Positions 37,772-50,069 are shown, counted from the stretch's first letter. The stretch is DNA of 64,000 nt from an uncultured Phycicoccus sp. (GCF_947495705.1 NZ_CANLZR010000001.1:434001-498000); one strand, 5' to 3'. A program made the numbers and translations. Notes: generated by a model not told the origin, from the letters alone.

Positions 37772-38669
37772 TCAGTCGTCGAGAGCCTTGTGCAGGGCGA
37801 TGCACCGGGTCACGGCGTCCTCGCCCTCCACGACGCTCGCCCAGCTGAGCTCGATGCCGGCCCGCAGGAGGGTCCAGGCCCGCGCCTCCTCCTCGTCGAT
37901 GCCCGCCGCGTCGGCCACGATGGCGAGCCGGTTCCGCACCGACCAGCGCAGCGCCGCCCCGGTCCCCAGCTCGTCGGCCCGGTTCCGCAGCACCGGCCAC
38001 ACGTCGAAGCCGGGATGACCGGCGACCGGCTTGGGGTCGATGGCTTTCCACCCGCCGGAGGGGTCGAGCAGGACGTTCTCGTAGTGCAGGTCGGTGTGGA
38101 GCAGCATCTCCGGGACGTCGTCGGTCAGCAGCTCGCCGGCGAGGCCCAGGGTGCGGGTGACGATCCGTCGGGGCACCGCCGGCCGGTGCTGCATCCGCTC
38201 GAGGTGCGGTGCGAGGAACTCGGCGATCCGGGGAAGCGGCGGGGGAGCGGGCACGTGCAGCCGCCGGAGCAGCCCCCCCGACGACCGCGCAGGCCTCGTC
38301 GGCCCACACCTGCGTGAGGTCCTCGGTCTCGAGCCGCTCGAGGAGCAGGAGGCCCTCCGAGGGCAGCGCGGCGACGAGCCGCACGGCGCCGTCACCGTTC
38401 CAGGACCGCAGGGCGAGGTGCTCGTGCCGGCCCTCCGGGTGCGGCCAGGTCACCTTGAGTGCCAGGCGTTCGCCACCGCGGCGGACCGGGACGACGGCCG
38501 CCGTCCAGCCGGTGCGGGGCGCACCGTCGACGACGAGGTCCCAGCGGGCGAGGGCGTCGTCGACGAGGCGCGGCACCGTGCCCACCCAGTCCGCGCCGGT
38601 GGGTCCGCCGTCCGCCGGGTACCCCCGGAGCCGGTCGACCCAGGCGCGGGGGAGGGCGAGGTCGCTCAC
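37772..38669 (-). pseudogene. Frameshifted aminoglycoside-phosphotransferase-family (APH(6)-like) gene
   Basis: The gene reads in two frames. The N-terminal part (GTG 38669 to about 38280) ends LTQVWADEACAVV and the C-terminal part continues GGLLRRLHVPAPPP in another frame. The break falls at a run of seven C at 38273-38279; six would restore one open frame of about 298 residues. The C-terminal half keeps the kinase catalytic loop HTDLHYENVLLD and AIDPKPVAGHPGFDVWP, as in streptomycin 6-phosphotransferase and hydroxyurea phosphotransferase relatives. The GTG overlaps the stop of the DUF4439 gene. It may be a real pseudogene, a phase-variable tract or a sequencing error. Confidence 0.75.
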
Positions 38670-39595
38670 GCGAGGCCGGGGAAGGGCGCCAGCGGCAGCC
38701 CCCACCGCCGGGCCTCGACCTCCACGGTCCCCAGCCAGCGGGTGACGGCCGACAGCCCGTCCGCGCCCGCCTCGGCCAGGACCGGGTCCAGCTGGGCGCC
38801 GAGGCCGTCCCGCAGGGTCGACACCGTCTCCCGCGCGAGACGGCGCGCGTCGGCCGCCGACCGGACCGGGAAGGGCAGCGAGTAGCCGAGGGCCGGCGGC
38901 TGCGGGTCCTCGCCGGTGAGCACCTCGGCCCGCAGGGCTCGCAGCCGGTCACGGCTCGTGGTCGCCCGGGTGCGTTGGGTGCCCGAGGACCGGGCCGCGG
39001 CGACCTCGAGCAGGTAGACCGCGCCCGCCAGCGCCGCGGCGACGTCGAGAGCCGGCTCGCCCGGGACGACGGCGACGGGGGTGTCGGGGGCCGTGCCGGC
39101 GAGCAGCCAGGCAGCGGCGTAGCGCTGCGCGTGGACGGCGGCGACCGGCGCCAGCAGCCCGGCCGACACCTCGGCGAACCCCGCGGCGCCGCGTGCCGAC
39201 GCCGCCTCGAGGGCGGCCAGGGCGTCCGCGTCCGGCGCTGCCCCCGTGGGGGTCGCGGCGGGGCCGTCGAGCAGCGCGGCGGGCACCTGCTCGCGCAGGA
39301 GCGTCGTGCGCAGCACCGTGTGCTGGCGGCGGTGCAGCGTCGCGAGGTCGGTCGCGAGCGACCCGGGCAGGGCGGAGGCGAGGTCGGCGAGCCGGCTGCA
39401 CTCGCGGGTCAGTGCGGTGAGCAGGTCCTCGCCCGGCACCGGGGTGCGGGTGGGGAGGAGCGGCAGCGCGGGGGCGTCGTCCTCGAGCCGGATCCCGCAG
39501 CCTCCGAGGGCCAGGACCCCGCCGGCGAACGTCGCCCGGAGGAGGGTCCGACGGCCCGGCGGCGGGCTCGGGTCCGGCGGCATGCCCGGCATCAT
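38666..39595 (-). CDS. DUF4439 ferritin-like lipoprotein
   Basis: A 309-residue protein with a twin-arginine-like signal (GRRTLLRATFAGGVLAL) and a lipobox cysteine Cys33 (LALGGCG). The C-terminal part (about 175-305) is a helical, ferritin-like DUF4439 domain ending in the typical WGLPLAPFPG. Function unknown. It is divergent from rimP, a common placement in actinobacteria. ATG 39595 is used, with a second ATG directly after it. Its stop overlaps the kinase-like gene downstream. Confidence 0.8.
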   Translation of the reverse strand: MMPGMPPDPSPPPGRRTLLRATFAGGVLALGGCGIRLEDDAPALPLLPTRTPVPGEDLLTALTRECSRLADLASALPGSLATDLATLHRRQHTVLRTTLLREQVPAALLDGPAATPTGAAPDADALAALEAASARGAAGFAEVSAGLLAPVAAVHAQRYAAAWLLAGTAPDTPVAVVPGEPALDVAAALAGAVYLLEVAAARSSGTQRTRATTSRDRLRALRAEVLTGEDPQPPALGYSLPFPVRSAADARRLARETVSTLRDGLGAQLDPVLAEAGADGLSAVTRWLGTVEVEARRWGLPLAPFPGLA

Positions 39596-39602
39596 CCCAC
39601 GG

Positions 39603-39632
39603 TGCGACGGGGGCCCCTCGGTGGCTTAGAGT
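39603..39632 (+). promoter_or_regulatory. Candidate promoter of the rimP-nusA-infB operon
   Basis: TAGAGT (39627-39632) is a good -10 box; TGCGAC (39603-39608) 18 bases upstream is a weak -35. A leader of about 50 bases would follow, ending in the GGGAGGA ribosome site at 39674-39680. Confidence 0.4.
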
Positions 39633-39689
39633 GGATCCTCCCGGTGCAGTCGCCGGGACTTGAGAACTTCACAGGGAGGAGCCACCGGC

Positions 39690-40208
39690 ATGGCCACCGC
39701 GGACCGCGTCCTACCCGTCCTCGAGACGGCACTGGCAGGCAGTGGGCTCGTCCTCGAGGACGTCACCGTCACCCCGGCGGGCAAGCGCCGGGTCGTCCGG
39801 GTGCTCCTCGACCGTGAGCTCGCCGAGACCGGGACGGTCACCACCGCCACCGAGCCCCTCTCGCTCGACGAGGTCGCCGACGCGACCCGCCTCGTGGGGG
39901 AGGCCCTCGACGACTCCGACGCCCTCGGCGAGCTGCCCTACACCCTCGAGGTGTCCTCGCCGGGCGTCGGCCGCCCGCTCACCGAGCCGCGGCACTTCCA
40001 GCGCAACGTCGGCCGGCTCGTGACGCTCCACCACGCCGACGTCGAGGTCACCGGCCGGCTCGTCGCCGCCGGCCCCGACGAGGTGGTCCTCGAGATCCCG
40101 GCGACGAAGAAGACCCCCACCCGGACCGAGACGGTCCTGCTCGGGCACATCGACCGCGCGGCCGTGCAGGTCGAGTTCGCCCGCCATGACGAGACGAAGG
40201 ACAGCTGA
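39690..40208 (+). CDS. rimP: Ribosome maturation factor RimP
   Basis: A 172-residue RimP needed for 30S subunit maturation. N-terminal alpha/beta domain with [19 protein letters not shown] and [12 protein letters not shown] (the family signature), then a C-terminal Sm-like beta domain (about 95-172). ATG 39690 follows GGGAGGA at 39674-39680. First gene of the conserved rimP-nusA-ylxR-infB operon. Confidence 0.93.
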   Translation: MATADRVLPVLETALAGSGLVLEDVTVTPAGKRRVVRVLLDRELAETGTVTTATEPLSLDEVADATRLVGEALDDSDALGELPYTLEVSSPGVGRPLTEPRHFQRNVGRLVTLHHADVEVTGRLVAAGPDEVVLEIPATKKTPTRTETVLLGHIDRAAVQVEFARHDETKDS

Positions 40209-40209
40209 C

Positions 40210-41274
40210 GTGGACATCGACCTCGCCGCCCTGCGCGCCCTCGAACGGGAGCGGGACATCTCGCTCGACATCATCGTCCCTGCGATCGAGCAGGCCCTCC
40301 TCCTCGCGTACCAGCGCACGGAGGGCCACCACCGCCACGCGCGCGCCGAGCTCGACCGCAAGACGGGGCACGTCGTCATCTGGGCCCGCGAGGAGCACGA
40401 GGTCCCCGCCCCCGAGGGTGAGGTCGACGAGGAGGGCAACCCGGCCCGGCCCACCCGCGAGCTCGGGCCGGAGTTCGACGACACCCCGACGGGGTTCGGA
40501 CGGGTGGCCGCCGCCACCGCCCGGCAGGTCATCGTGCAGCGGATGCGCGACATCGAGGACGACGCGATCCTCGGGGACTTCAAGGGCCGCGAGGGCGACA
40601 TCGTCGCCGGCGTCGTCCAGCAGAGCTCGGACCCCCGCCACGTCCTCGTCGACTTCGGGACCGTCGAAGGGATCCTGCCCGCGGCCGAGCAGGTCCCCGG
40701 CGAGACCTACCCGCACGGGGCCCGGCTGCGCACCTTCGTCGTCTCGGTCAAGCGCGGCCCGCGCGGCCCGCAGATCGGGCTGTCGCGGACCCACCCCAAC
40801 CTCGTCCGCAAGCTCTTCGCCCTCGAGGTGCCCGAGATCGCCGACGGCAGCGTCGAGATCGCGGCCCTGGCGCGCGAGTCCGGGCACCGCACGAAGATGG
40901 CCGTGCACTCCACCGTCCCCGGTCTCAACGCCAAGGGGGCGTGCATCGGTCCGATGGGGGCCCGGGTGCGGGCGGTCATGGCCGAGCTGCAGGGCGAGAA
41001 GATCGACATCGTCGACTACTCCAAGGACCCTGCGGAGTTCATCGCCGCGGCGCTGTCGCCCGCGCGGGTCTCCTCGGTCCAGATCGTCGACCAGCAGCTG
41101 CGCTCCGCCCGGGTCGTCGTCCCCGACTACCAGCTCTCGCTCGCCATCGGCCGGGAGGGCCAGAACGCCCGCCTCGCGGCCAAGCTCACCGGGTGGCGCA
41201 TCGACATCCGCCCCGACACCGAGCCCGTGGTGGCGGCGACGGCGAGCCCCGGCGACACGCCCGAGCCCGCATAG
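40210..41274 (+). CDS. nusA: Transcription termination/antitermination factor NusA
   Basis: A 354-residue NusA: N-terminal RNA-polymerase-binding domain (about 1-125), S1 domain (about 130-200, [19 protein letters not shown]) and two KH domains (about 200-345; [12 protein letters not shown] and [20 protein letters not shown]). The C-terminal acidic repeats of E. coli NusA are absent, as usual in actinobacteria. An insert of about 20 residues rich in Glu/Pro lies near residue 70. GTG 40210 follows the rimP stop by one base with AAGGA upstream. Confidence 0.94.
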   Translation: MDIDLAALRALERERDISLDIIVPAIEQALLLAYQRTEGHHRHARAELDRKTGHVVIWAREEHEVPAPEGEVDEEGNPARPTRELGPEFDDTPTGFGRVAAATARQVIVQRMRDIEDDAILGDFKGREGDIVAGVVQQSSDPRHVLVDFGTVEGILPAAEQVPGETYPHGARLRTFVVSVKRGPRGPQIGLSRTHPNLVRKLFALEVPEIADGSVEIAALARESGHRTKMAVHSTVPGLNAKGACIGPMGARVRAVMAELQGEKIDIVDYSKDPAEFIAAALSPARVSSVQIVDQQLRSARVVVPDYQLSLAIGREGQNARLAAKLTGWRIDIRPDTEPVVAATASPGDTPEPA

Positions 41275-41282
41275 GCGGTAGA

Positions 41283-41618
41283 GTGGTGCAGACCGACCGG
41301 ACTGGACCCCGGCCGTCGACACCGGTGCGCACCTGCATCGGCTGCCGCCGGACGGATAGCCGGTCGGCCCTCCTGCGAGTGGTTCTCGAGGTGGGGGAGC
41401 ACGGCCCCACGGTCGTCCCCGACCCCGAGCGCCGTCGTCCGGGACGCGGCGCATGGCTGCACCCGGCCGTCTCGTGTCTCGACCTCGCCGTCCGCCGACG
41501 CGGGTTCGGGCGTGCGCTGCGCAGCAGCGTCGCCCCGGACACCTCCGTCGTCGCGGCCGTGGTCGAGGACCTCGCGCAGGGACAACTGTCAGAGAACGAA
41601 GACCGGAAGCGGGTTTAA
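41283..41618 (+). CDS. ylxR: YlxR-family (DUF448) nucleoid/RNA-binding protein
   Basis: A 111-residue small basic protein with the YlxR signature: RTCIGCRR near residue 15 and RRRPGRGAWLHP with CLDLAVRRRGFGRAL. The YlxR/RnpM family has been linked to RNase P and to transcriptional control; the role here is not known. Two adjacent GTG codons (41283, 41286) are candidate starts, and a GTG at 41323 would give a protein starting just before the Cys motif. It keeps its conserved place between nusA and infB. Confidence 0.85.
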   Translation: MVQTDRTGPRPSTPVRTCIGCRRTDSRSALLRVVLEVGEHGPTVVPDPERRRPGRGAWLHPAVSCLDLAVRRRGFGRALRSSVAPDTSVVAAVVEDLAQGQLSENEDRKRV

Positions 41619-41709
41619 CGCGATGAGCACCCGATGAGTACTCAGCGATGAGCACCCCCCAGCTGTAAGACGGTCCGCGCCGCCCGGCACGGACCTGGAC
41701 AGGAGAGAT

Positions 41710-44520
<2,811 letters not shown>

Positions 44521-44531
44521 CCGGGTCGGAC

Positions 44532-44579
44532 GACGAGAACATGCCGTGTGCCCCTCGGGGTGCACGGCATGTTCTCGTC
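44532..44579 (+). terminator. 17-bp perfect stem-loop after infB
   Basis: GACGAGAACATGCCGTG (44532-44548) pairs perfectly with CACGGCATGTTCTCGTC (44563-44579). The 14-base interior can extend the stem through CCCC/GGGG. It starts 11 bases after the infB stop and is followed by TCTCGTCC rather than a U-run. It may terminate or attenuate transcription before rbfA. Confidence 0.75.
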
Positions 44580-44668
44580 TCTCGTCCGGTGGGGCGGCCG
44601 GTGCGGACCGGGGTCGGGCGGCGGCTAGGGTGGACGACGCCCTGAACACATCGAGCGAAGGAGGAGCC

Positions 44669-45124
44669 GTGGCCGACGAAGCACGGGCCCGCAAGGTCGC
44701 CGACCGCATCAAGACGCTGACCGCCGCGAACCTCGAGTCGATCGTCAAGGACCCCGACCTCGGGTTCGTCACGGTCACCGACGTCCGGGTCACCGGCGAC
44801 CTCCAGCACGCCTCGCTCTTCTACACCGTCTTCGGTGACGAGCTGCAGCGCGAGCGCACCGCCCGGCTCCTCGAGCAGCACAAGGGCCGGCTCCGGTCCT
44901 TTGTCGGCAAGGAGCTGGGCATCCGGCTCACCCCGAGCCTGGAGTGGATCGCCGACGCCATCCCCGAGAACGCCGCCCACCTCGAGGACCTCCTCAAGGA
45001 GGCTCGTCAGCGGGACGCCGAGGTGGCCGCCGCCGCGGCCAGCGCCCGGCACGCCGGCGAGGCCGACCCCTACCGCAAGGAGCGCGAGGACGAGGTCGAG
45101 GGCTCGGGTGCCGACCAGCGCTGA
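44669..45124 (+). CDS. rbfA: Ribosome-binding factor A
   Basis: A 151-residue RbfA with the KH-like fold: ARKVADRIKTL at the start, VTVTDVRVTGDLQHASLFYTV, and LRSFVGKELGIRLTPSLEW. A charged Ala/Glu/Arg tail (about 115-151) extends beyond the core. It binds 16S rRNA during 30S maturation. GTG 44669 follows an excellent GAAGGAGGAG. Its end overlaps the truB start by 17 bases. Confidence 0.93.
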   Translation: MADEARARKVADRIKTLTAANLESIVKDPDLGFVTVTDVRVTGDLQHASLFYTVFGDELQRERTARLLEQHKGRLRSFVGKELGIRLTPSLEWIADAIPENAAHLEDLLKEARQRDAEVAAAAASARHAGEADPYRKEREDEVEGSGADQR

Positions 45125-46034
45125 GGCCACCCCGGACGGCGTCCTCGTCGTCGACAAGCCGCAGGACTGGACCAGCCACGACGTCGTCGCCCGGGCCCGC
45201 CGGCTCTGCGCGACCCGCAAGGTCGGCCATGCCGGCACGCTCGACCCGATGGCGACGGGCGTCCTCGTCCTCGGCGTCGGCCGGGCCACCCGGCTGCTGA
45301 CGTTCCTCGTCGGGGCCGACAAGGACTACACGGCGACGGTCCGGCTCGGGCAGTCGACGCTCACCGACGACGCCGAGGGTGAGGTCACCGCCGCCTCCGG
45401 GGCCGCCGGGGTGGACCGCGCGGCCGTGGAGCGGGCCGTCGCCGGGCTGACCGGCGACATCGAGCAGGTGCCCAGCGCGGTCAGCGCCATCAAGGTCAAG
45501 GGGCAGCGGTCCTACCACCGGGTCCGCTCGGGCGAGGCCGTGGACCTGCCGCCCCGCCCCGTCACCGTCGCGCGCTTCGCCGTCGGCGACCTGCGGGAGA
45601 CCGTGGCCGCCGGCACCCCGGTGCTCGACGTCGACATCGAGGTGACCGTCTCGTCGGGCACCTACGTCCGGGCCCTCGCGCGCGACCTCGGGCAGGCCCT
45701 CGGCACCGGGGGGCACCTCACCGCCCTGCGGCGCACCCGCGTCGGCGGGTTCGCGCTCGCGGACGCCCACGTGCTCGCCGACCTCGAGGCGCGGCAGGGC
45801 TCCCCGATGCCCGTCGTCCCGCTCGCCACGGCCGCCCGGGCGGCGTTCCCCGCCCGGGACCTGACCGGCGAGGAGGCCACCGCGCTCGGGTACGGCCAGA
45901 AGGTGCCGTCCGAGCAGCGCGGGCGGCCCGGCCCGGTGGCGGCGTTCGCCCCGGACGGCACGCTCGTCGCGATGCTCGACGAGGCCGGGGCCACAGCGCG
46001 GTCCCTCGTCGTGTTCGCCCCGGCGAGTTCGTAG
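45108..46034 (+). CDS. truB: tRNA pseudouridine(55) synthase
   Basis: A 308-residue TruB forming pseudouridine 55 in the T-loop of tRNAs. The catalytic aspartate is Asp46 in GHAGTLDPMATG, followed by the family segments KDYTATVRLGQST, VPSAVSAIKVKGQRSY and SSGTYVRALARDLG. A C-terminal PUA-like part (about 230-308) is present. GTG 45108 gives the natural start (PDGVLVVDKPQDWTS follows) and overlaps rbfA by 17 bases. Confidence 0.93.
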   Translation: MPTSAEATPDGVLVVDKPQDWTSHDVVARARRLCATRKVGHAGTLDPMATGVLVLGVGRATRLLTFLVGADKDYTATVRLGQSTLTDDAEGEVTAASGAAGVDRAAVERAVAGLTGDIEQVPSAVSAIKVKGQRSYHRVRSGEAVDLPPRPVTVARFAVGDLRETVAAGTPVLDVDIEVTVSSGTYVRALARDLGQALGTGGHLTALRRTRVGGFALADAHVLADLEARQGSPMPVVPLATAARAAFPARDLTGEEATALGYGQKVPSEQRGRPGPVAAFAPDGTLVAMLDEAGATARSLVVFAPASS

Positions 46035-46037
46035 AGT
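46032..46037 (+). promoter_or_regulatory. -10 box for leaderless ribF
   Basis: TAGAGT overlaps the truB stop and ends 7 bases before the GTG at 46045. There is no ribosome site, so a leaderless ribF transcript besides operon read-through is predicted. It also favours 46045 over the upstream GTG 46036 as the start. Confidence 0.4.
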
Positions 46038-46044
46038 GTCCTCC

Positions 46045-47007
46045 GTGCACCGATGGTCCGACCCTGACGCCACGCCCGAGGCCCTGCGCCCCTGCGTGCT
46101 CACCCTCGGCAACTTCGACGGCGTCCACCGTGGTCACAAGGCCGTCCTCGGGTCGCTCGTCGACGCCGGGCAGCGGCTCGGGCTGCCGTCGGTCGCGATC
46201 ACCTTCGATCCGCACCCGGCCCAGGTGCTGAACCCCGACAAGGCTCCCGAGCTGCTCGCGCCGGGCCGCATCCGCGACGAGCTCATCGCGGGCACCGGGG
46301 TCGACGGCCTGCTCGTCCTCGACTTCACCACCGAGTTCGCGCAGCAGAGCCCCGAGGACTTCGTCCGGGACGTCTTCGTCCGCGGCCTCGACGCGCGCTG
46401 CGTCGTCGTCGGGCTCGACACCCGCTTCGGCTACCGCAACTCCGGCGACGTGGCGACCCTCGCCGACCTCGGCGAGCAGTTCGGGTTCGAGGTCATCGCC
46501 CTCGACGACGTCGGTGACGGGGAGCGCTTCTCGTCCACCGTCATCCGGCAGCGCCTCGCCGACGGGGACGTCGCCGACGCGGCCCGCATCCTCGGCCGCC
46601 CGCACCGGGTCCTCGGCACCGTCGTGCACGGCAACCACCGCGGCCGCGGGCTCGGCTACCCGACGGCCAACCTCGCCGCCGACTCCCTCGGGCTCGTCCC
46701 GCAGGAGGGCGTGTACGCGGGCTGGCTCACCCGGGTCGACCTGGCCGACGACGCCCCCGACCGCACGATGCCGGCCGCGATCAGCGTCGGCACCAACCCC
46801 ACGTTCGACACCACCGACCGGCGCACCGTCGAGGCCTACGTCCTCGACCGCGACGACCTCGACCTGTACGACGAGACCGTCCTCGTCGAGTTCGTCGAGC
46901 ACATCCGCCCGACGCTGCGCTTCGACAGCGTCGAGGAGCTGACCGACGCCATGGCCCGGGACGTCGTACGGTGCCGCGAGATCCTCGCCCAGATCGTGCC
47001 CGCCTGA
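46045..47007 (+). CDS. ribF: Bifunctional riboflavin kinase/FAD synthetase
   Basis: A 320-residue RibF making FMN and FAD. The N-terminal adenylyltransferase domain has GNFDGVHRGH at 22-31, FDPHPAQVL and RFSSTVIRQRLADGDV; the C-terminal kinase domain has GYPTANL, GVYAGW and SVGTNPTFD. GTG 46045 matches the usual xHRW start of actinobacterial RibF; GTG 46036 would add three residues. Its product FAD would serve the flavinylation operon at 31-33.7 kb, although the two are not linked genetically. Confidence 0.92.
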   Translation: MHRWSDPDATPEALRPCVLTLGNFDGVHRGHKAVLGSLVDAGQRLGLPSVAITFDPHPAQVLNPDKAPELLAPGRIRDELIAGTGVDGLLVLDFTTEFAQQSPEDFVRDVFVRGLDARCVVVGLDTRFGYRNSGDVATLADLGEQFGFEVIALDDVGDGERFSSTVIRQRLADGDVADAARILGRPHRVLGTVVHGNHRGRGLGYPTANLAADSLGLVPQEGVYAGWLTRVDLADDAPDRTMPAAISVGTNPTFDTTDRRTVEAYVLDRDDLDLYDETVLVEFVEHIRPTLRFDSVEELTDAMARDVVRCREILAQIVPA

Positions 47008-48098
47008 GCGGGTGGGCCCGGCACGACGTCGGGCTCTTCGTCGCCGCCGGGGGAGCCTCGGTCGTGGGCGCGCTGCTCGTCTGGTCGGCGACGGTGCGGA
47101 CGGCCGGTGACGCCTACCTCGTCCGTCACCTCGTCACGGCCGCCGTCGGGCTGGTCGTCGCGCTCCTGGTGAGCCGGGCCGGCCGCGGTCAGGTCTGGGC
47201 GGCCGCCCCGTGGGTGTGGGCCGCGGCCGTCGTCCTGCTCCTGCTCGTGCGGACCCCGCTGGGTGCGACGGTCAACGGGGCGCGCTCCTGGATCCCGCTG
47301 GCCGCCGGCTTCACCCTGCAGCCCGCCGAGCTGGCCAAGGTCGGGCTCGCCCTGGCCCTCGCGGCCTCCCTGGCGGCCGGCCTGGACCGGGCGAGCGACC
47401 CCGGGCCGCGCCGGCTGGCGGTCGCCGCCGTCCTCGTGGGAGTGCCGACGGGGCTCGTGGCGGCGCAGCCCGACCTCGGGACCGCCCTGGTCCTGCTCGC
47501 CCTCGGGTTCGCCGTCGTGCTCGTCGGCGGGGCTCCCAGGCGCTGGGTCCTCGTCTCGGTGGTCGTCGCGGCCGGGGCGGCGGCGGCGGCCTGGACCACC
47601 CCGCTGCTCAGCGACTACCAGCGCGCCCGGCTCACCGCGTTCGCCGACCCGGGAGCGGACCCGCTGGGCGCCGGCTACCAGACCGCGCAGGTGCGGCAGG
47701 CCATCGGCGGGGGCGGGCTGTGGGGGCAGGGGTTCATGGCGGGGCCGCGGACCCAGGGCGGGTTCGTGCCCTTCCAGCTCAACGACTTCGTCTTCTCGGT
47801 CGCGGGGGAGGAGCTGGGCTTCGTCGGGGCGGCGGGGCTCGTCGTGCTGCTCGGGGTCGTCGTGGTCCGGGTGCTCGTCGTCGCGGCCCGGGCCGAGGAC
47901 GCGTTCGGCCGGCTCGTGGGGGTCGGGGTCGCCGCGTGGCTCGCGGTCCAGGTCGTCCAGAACGTCGGGATGAACCTCGGGCTGTTGCCGGTGACGGGCC
48001 TGCCGCTGCCGTTCGTGTCGTACGGGGGCACCTCGATGCTCGTGTCGTGGCTGGCGATCGGGCTCGTCGACGCCACCCAGGACGGCCACCGATCGTGA
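46971..48098 (+). CDS. RodA/FtsW/SpoVE-family (SEDS) peptidoglycan polymerase
   Basis: A 375-residue membrane protein with about ten transmembrane spans and SEDS hallmarks: QPAELAKVGLALALA, a long extracytoplasmic loop containing QNDFVFSVAGEELGF-like sequence (FQLNDFVFSVAGEELGFVG), and the terminal GLLPVTGLPLPFVSYGGTS. It resembles RodA more than FtsW. No class B penicillin-binding protein or MreB gene is adjacent, so it is an orphan copy. The start is uncertain: GTG 46971 overlaps ribF by 37 bases, whereas a CTG at 47004 would make a CTGA overlap. Confidence 0.82.
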   Translation: MPRDPRPDRARLSGWARHDVGLFVAAGGASVVGALLVWSATVRTAGDAYLVRHLVTAAVGLVVALLVSRAGRGQVWAAAPWVWAAAVVLLLLVRTPLGATVNGARSWIPLAAGFTLQPAELAKVGLALALAASLAAGLDRASDPGPRRLAVAAVLVGVPTGLVAAQPDLGTALVLLALGFAVVLVGGAPRRWVLVSVVVAAGAAAAAWTTPLLSDYQRARLTAFADPGADPLGAGYQTAQVRQAIGGGGLWGQGFMAGPRTQGGFVPFQLNDFVFSVAGEELGFVGAAGLVVLLGVVVVRVLVVAARAEDAFGRLVGVGVAAWLAVQVVQNVGMNLGLLPVTGLPLPFVSYGGTSMLVSWLAIGLVDATQDGHRS

Positions 48099-48197
48099 CC
48101 GTGCGGTGACCGTCACGTGAGGCGAGCCTCATTTCCTACGGCCGTGGGGTGTGACAGGATTCCGACACCACGCCACCGAAGCCGAGGACGGTCCACG

Positions 48198-50069
48198 ATG
48201 ACTGGCTCGATCCAGCAGATCCACAGCCCCGCCGACGAGCCTGTCGACCAGGCGATTCTCGAGGGCCGGGCGGCGAGCGTCGCTCACCTGTTCCGTGATC
48301 GGGTGTCGGCCTCGCCGGACCGCACGGCCTTCATGCACGCCGTCGTGTCCGAGTCCGGGGACGAGTGGGTGAACGTCTCGTGGCGCGAGCTCGACGAGGT
48401 CGTCCGCGAGCTGGGCGCCGGCCTCGTCGCCCTCGGCGTCGAGCCCGAGGACCGGGTGGCCATCGCGTCCGGGACCCGCTACGAGTGGGCCGTTGCCGAC
48501 CTCGCCATCATGGTCGCCGGGGCCGCGACGACGACGATCTACCCGACGACGATGGCCGACGACGTCGCCTTCATCCTCAGCGACTCCGCCGCCAAGGTCG
48601 TCTTCGCCGAGAACGCCGAGCAGCTCGCGAAGCTGCGGTCCATCCGCGCCCAGACGCCCGCGGTGACCCGCGTCGTGCTCCTCGAGGGCAACCCGGACCC
48701 CGACGACTGGACCCTGACCCTCGACGAGCTGCGCGCGCTCGGCCGTGAGTACCTCGCCGGCGACCCGCAGGCCATCGACGTGCGGATCGACCACATCCGC
48801 GCCGACCAGCTCGCGACGATCATCTACACCTCGGGCACCACGGGACGTCCGAAGGGGGTGCGCCTGGCGCACAGCTGCTGGACCTACGAGAGCGCCGCGG
48901 TCGAGGCCATCGACATCCTCACCGAGGACGACATCCAGTACCTGTGGCTGCCGCTCGCCCACGTCTTCGGGAAGGTCCTGCTCACCCTGCCGCTCCAGAT
49001 GGGCTTCGCGACGGCGATCGACGGGCGGATCGACAAGATCGTCGACAACCTCGCCGTCGTCCGGCCGACGTTCATGGGCGCGGCGCCGCGCATCTTCGAG
49101 AAGGCCTACGCCCGGGTGTCGATGATGATGGAGGCCGAGGGTGGCCTCAAGCACACGCTGTTCACGGCCGCGAGCGCCACCGGGCGCGAGGTGAGCGAGA
49201 TGCGCGAGCGCGGCGAGAGCCCCAGCGGGCTGCTCGCGGTCAAGCACGCGGTCCTCGACAAGCTCGTCGGGAGCAAGATCCGCGAGCGGTTCGGCGGGAA
49301 CATCCGGTTCTTCATCTCCGGGTCGGCCGCGCTCAACCAGGACGTCGCGCGCTGGTTCGACGGGATGGGCATGCTCATCGCCGAGGGCTACGGCATGACC
49401 GAGACGAGCGCCGCGTCCTTCGTCAACCGGCTCAAGGCCTACCGCTACGGGTCCGTCGGGTGGCCGCTGCCGGGCACCGAGGTGCGGATCGCCGACGACG
49501 GCGAGGTGCTCCTGCGTGGCCCCGGCAACATGGAGGGGTACCACAACAACCCCGAGGCGACGGCCGAGACGATCGACGACGAGGGCTGGCTGCACACCGG
49601 TGACATCGGCGAGGTCGACGACCGCGGCTTCCTGCGGATCACCGACCGCAAGAAGGACCTGTTCAAGACCAGCGGCGGCAAGTACGTGGCGCCGTCGATC
49701 ATCGAGTCGAAGTTCAAGGGCCTGTGCCCGTACGCGAGCCAGCTCGTCGTGCACGGCGCCGACCGTAACTTCGTGTCGGCGCTCATCACCCTCGACCCCG
49801 ACGCGATCGCCGGCTGGGCGGCGCAGAACGGGATGGAGGGCAAGTCCTACACCGAGATCGTCACGTCGGATGCATGCCGGCAGATGGTCCAGGGCTACGT
49901 GGACCAGCTGAACGCCGGGCTGAACCGGTGGGAGACGATCAAGAAGTTCACGATCCTCGAGCACGACCTGACGGTCGAGCAGGGCGAGCTGACCCCGAGC
50001 CTGAAGCTCAAGCGCAAGGTCGTCGCCGACAAGTACCGCGACGTCCTGGACGCGCACTACTCCGGCTGA
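48198..50069 (+). CDS. Long-chain acyl-CoA synthetase (AMP-binding)
   Basis: A 623-residue adenylate-forming enzyme of the FadD15/long-chain type. The ATP loop YTSGTTGRPKG begins at 210; GYGMTETSA, the GWLHTGDIGEVDDRGFLRI hinge and the lysine-bearing tail LTPSLKLKRKVV are all present. It activates fatty acids to acyl-CoA. ATG 48198 has a GAGGAC site. A large palindrome follows its stop. Confidence 0.92.
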   Translation: MTGSIQQIHSPADEPVDQAILEGRAASVAHLFRDRVSASPDRTAFMHAVVSESGDEWVNVSWRELDEVVRELGAGLVALGVEPEDRVAIASGTRYEWAVADLAIMVAGAATTTIYPTTMADDVAFILSDSAAKVVFAENAEQLAKLRSIRAQTPAVTRVVLLEGNPDPDDWTLTLDELRALGREYLAGDPQAIDVRIDHIRADQLATIIYTSGTTGRPKGVRLAHSCWTYESAAVEAIDILTEDDIQYLWLPLAHVFGKVLLTLPLQMGFATAIDGRIDKIVDNLAVVRPTFMGAAPRIFEKAYARVSMMMEAEGGLKHTLFTAASATGREVSEMRERGESPSGLLAVKHAVLDKLVGSKIRERFGGNIRFFISGSAALNQDVARWFDGMGMLIAEGYGMTETSAASFVNRLKAYRYGSVGWPLPGTEVRIADDGEVLLRGPGNMEGYHNNPEATAETIDDEGWLHTGDIGEVDDRGFLRITDRKKDLFKTSGGKYVAPSIIESKFKGLCPYASQLVVHGADRNFVSALITLDPDAIAGWAAQNGMEGKSYTEIVTSDACRQMVQGYVDQLNAGLNRWETIKKFTILEHDLTVEQGELTPSLKLKRKVVADKYRDVLDAHYSG

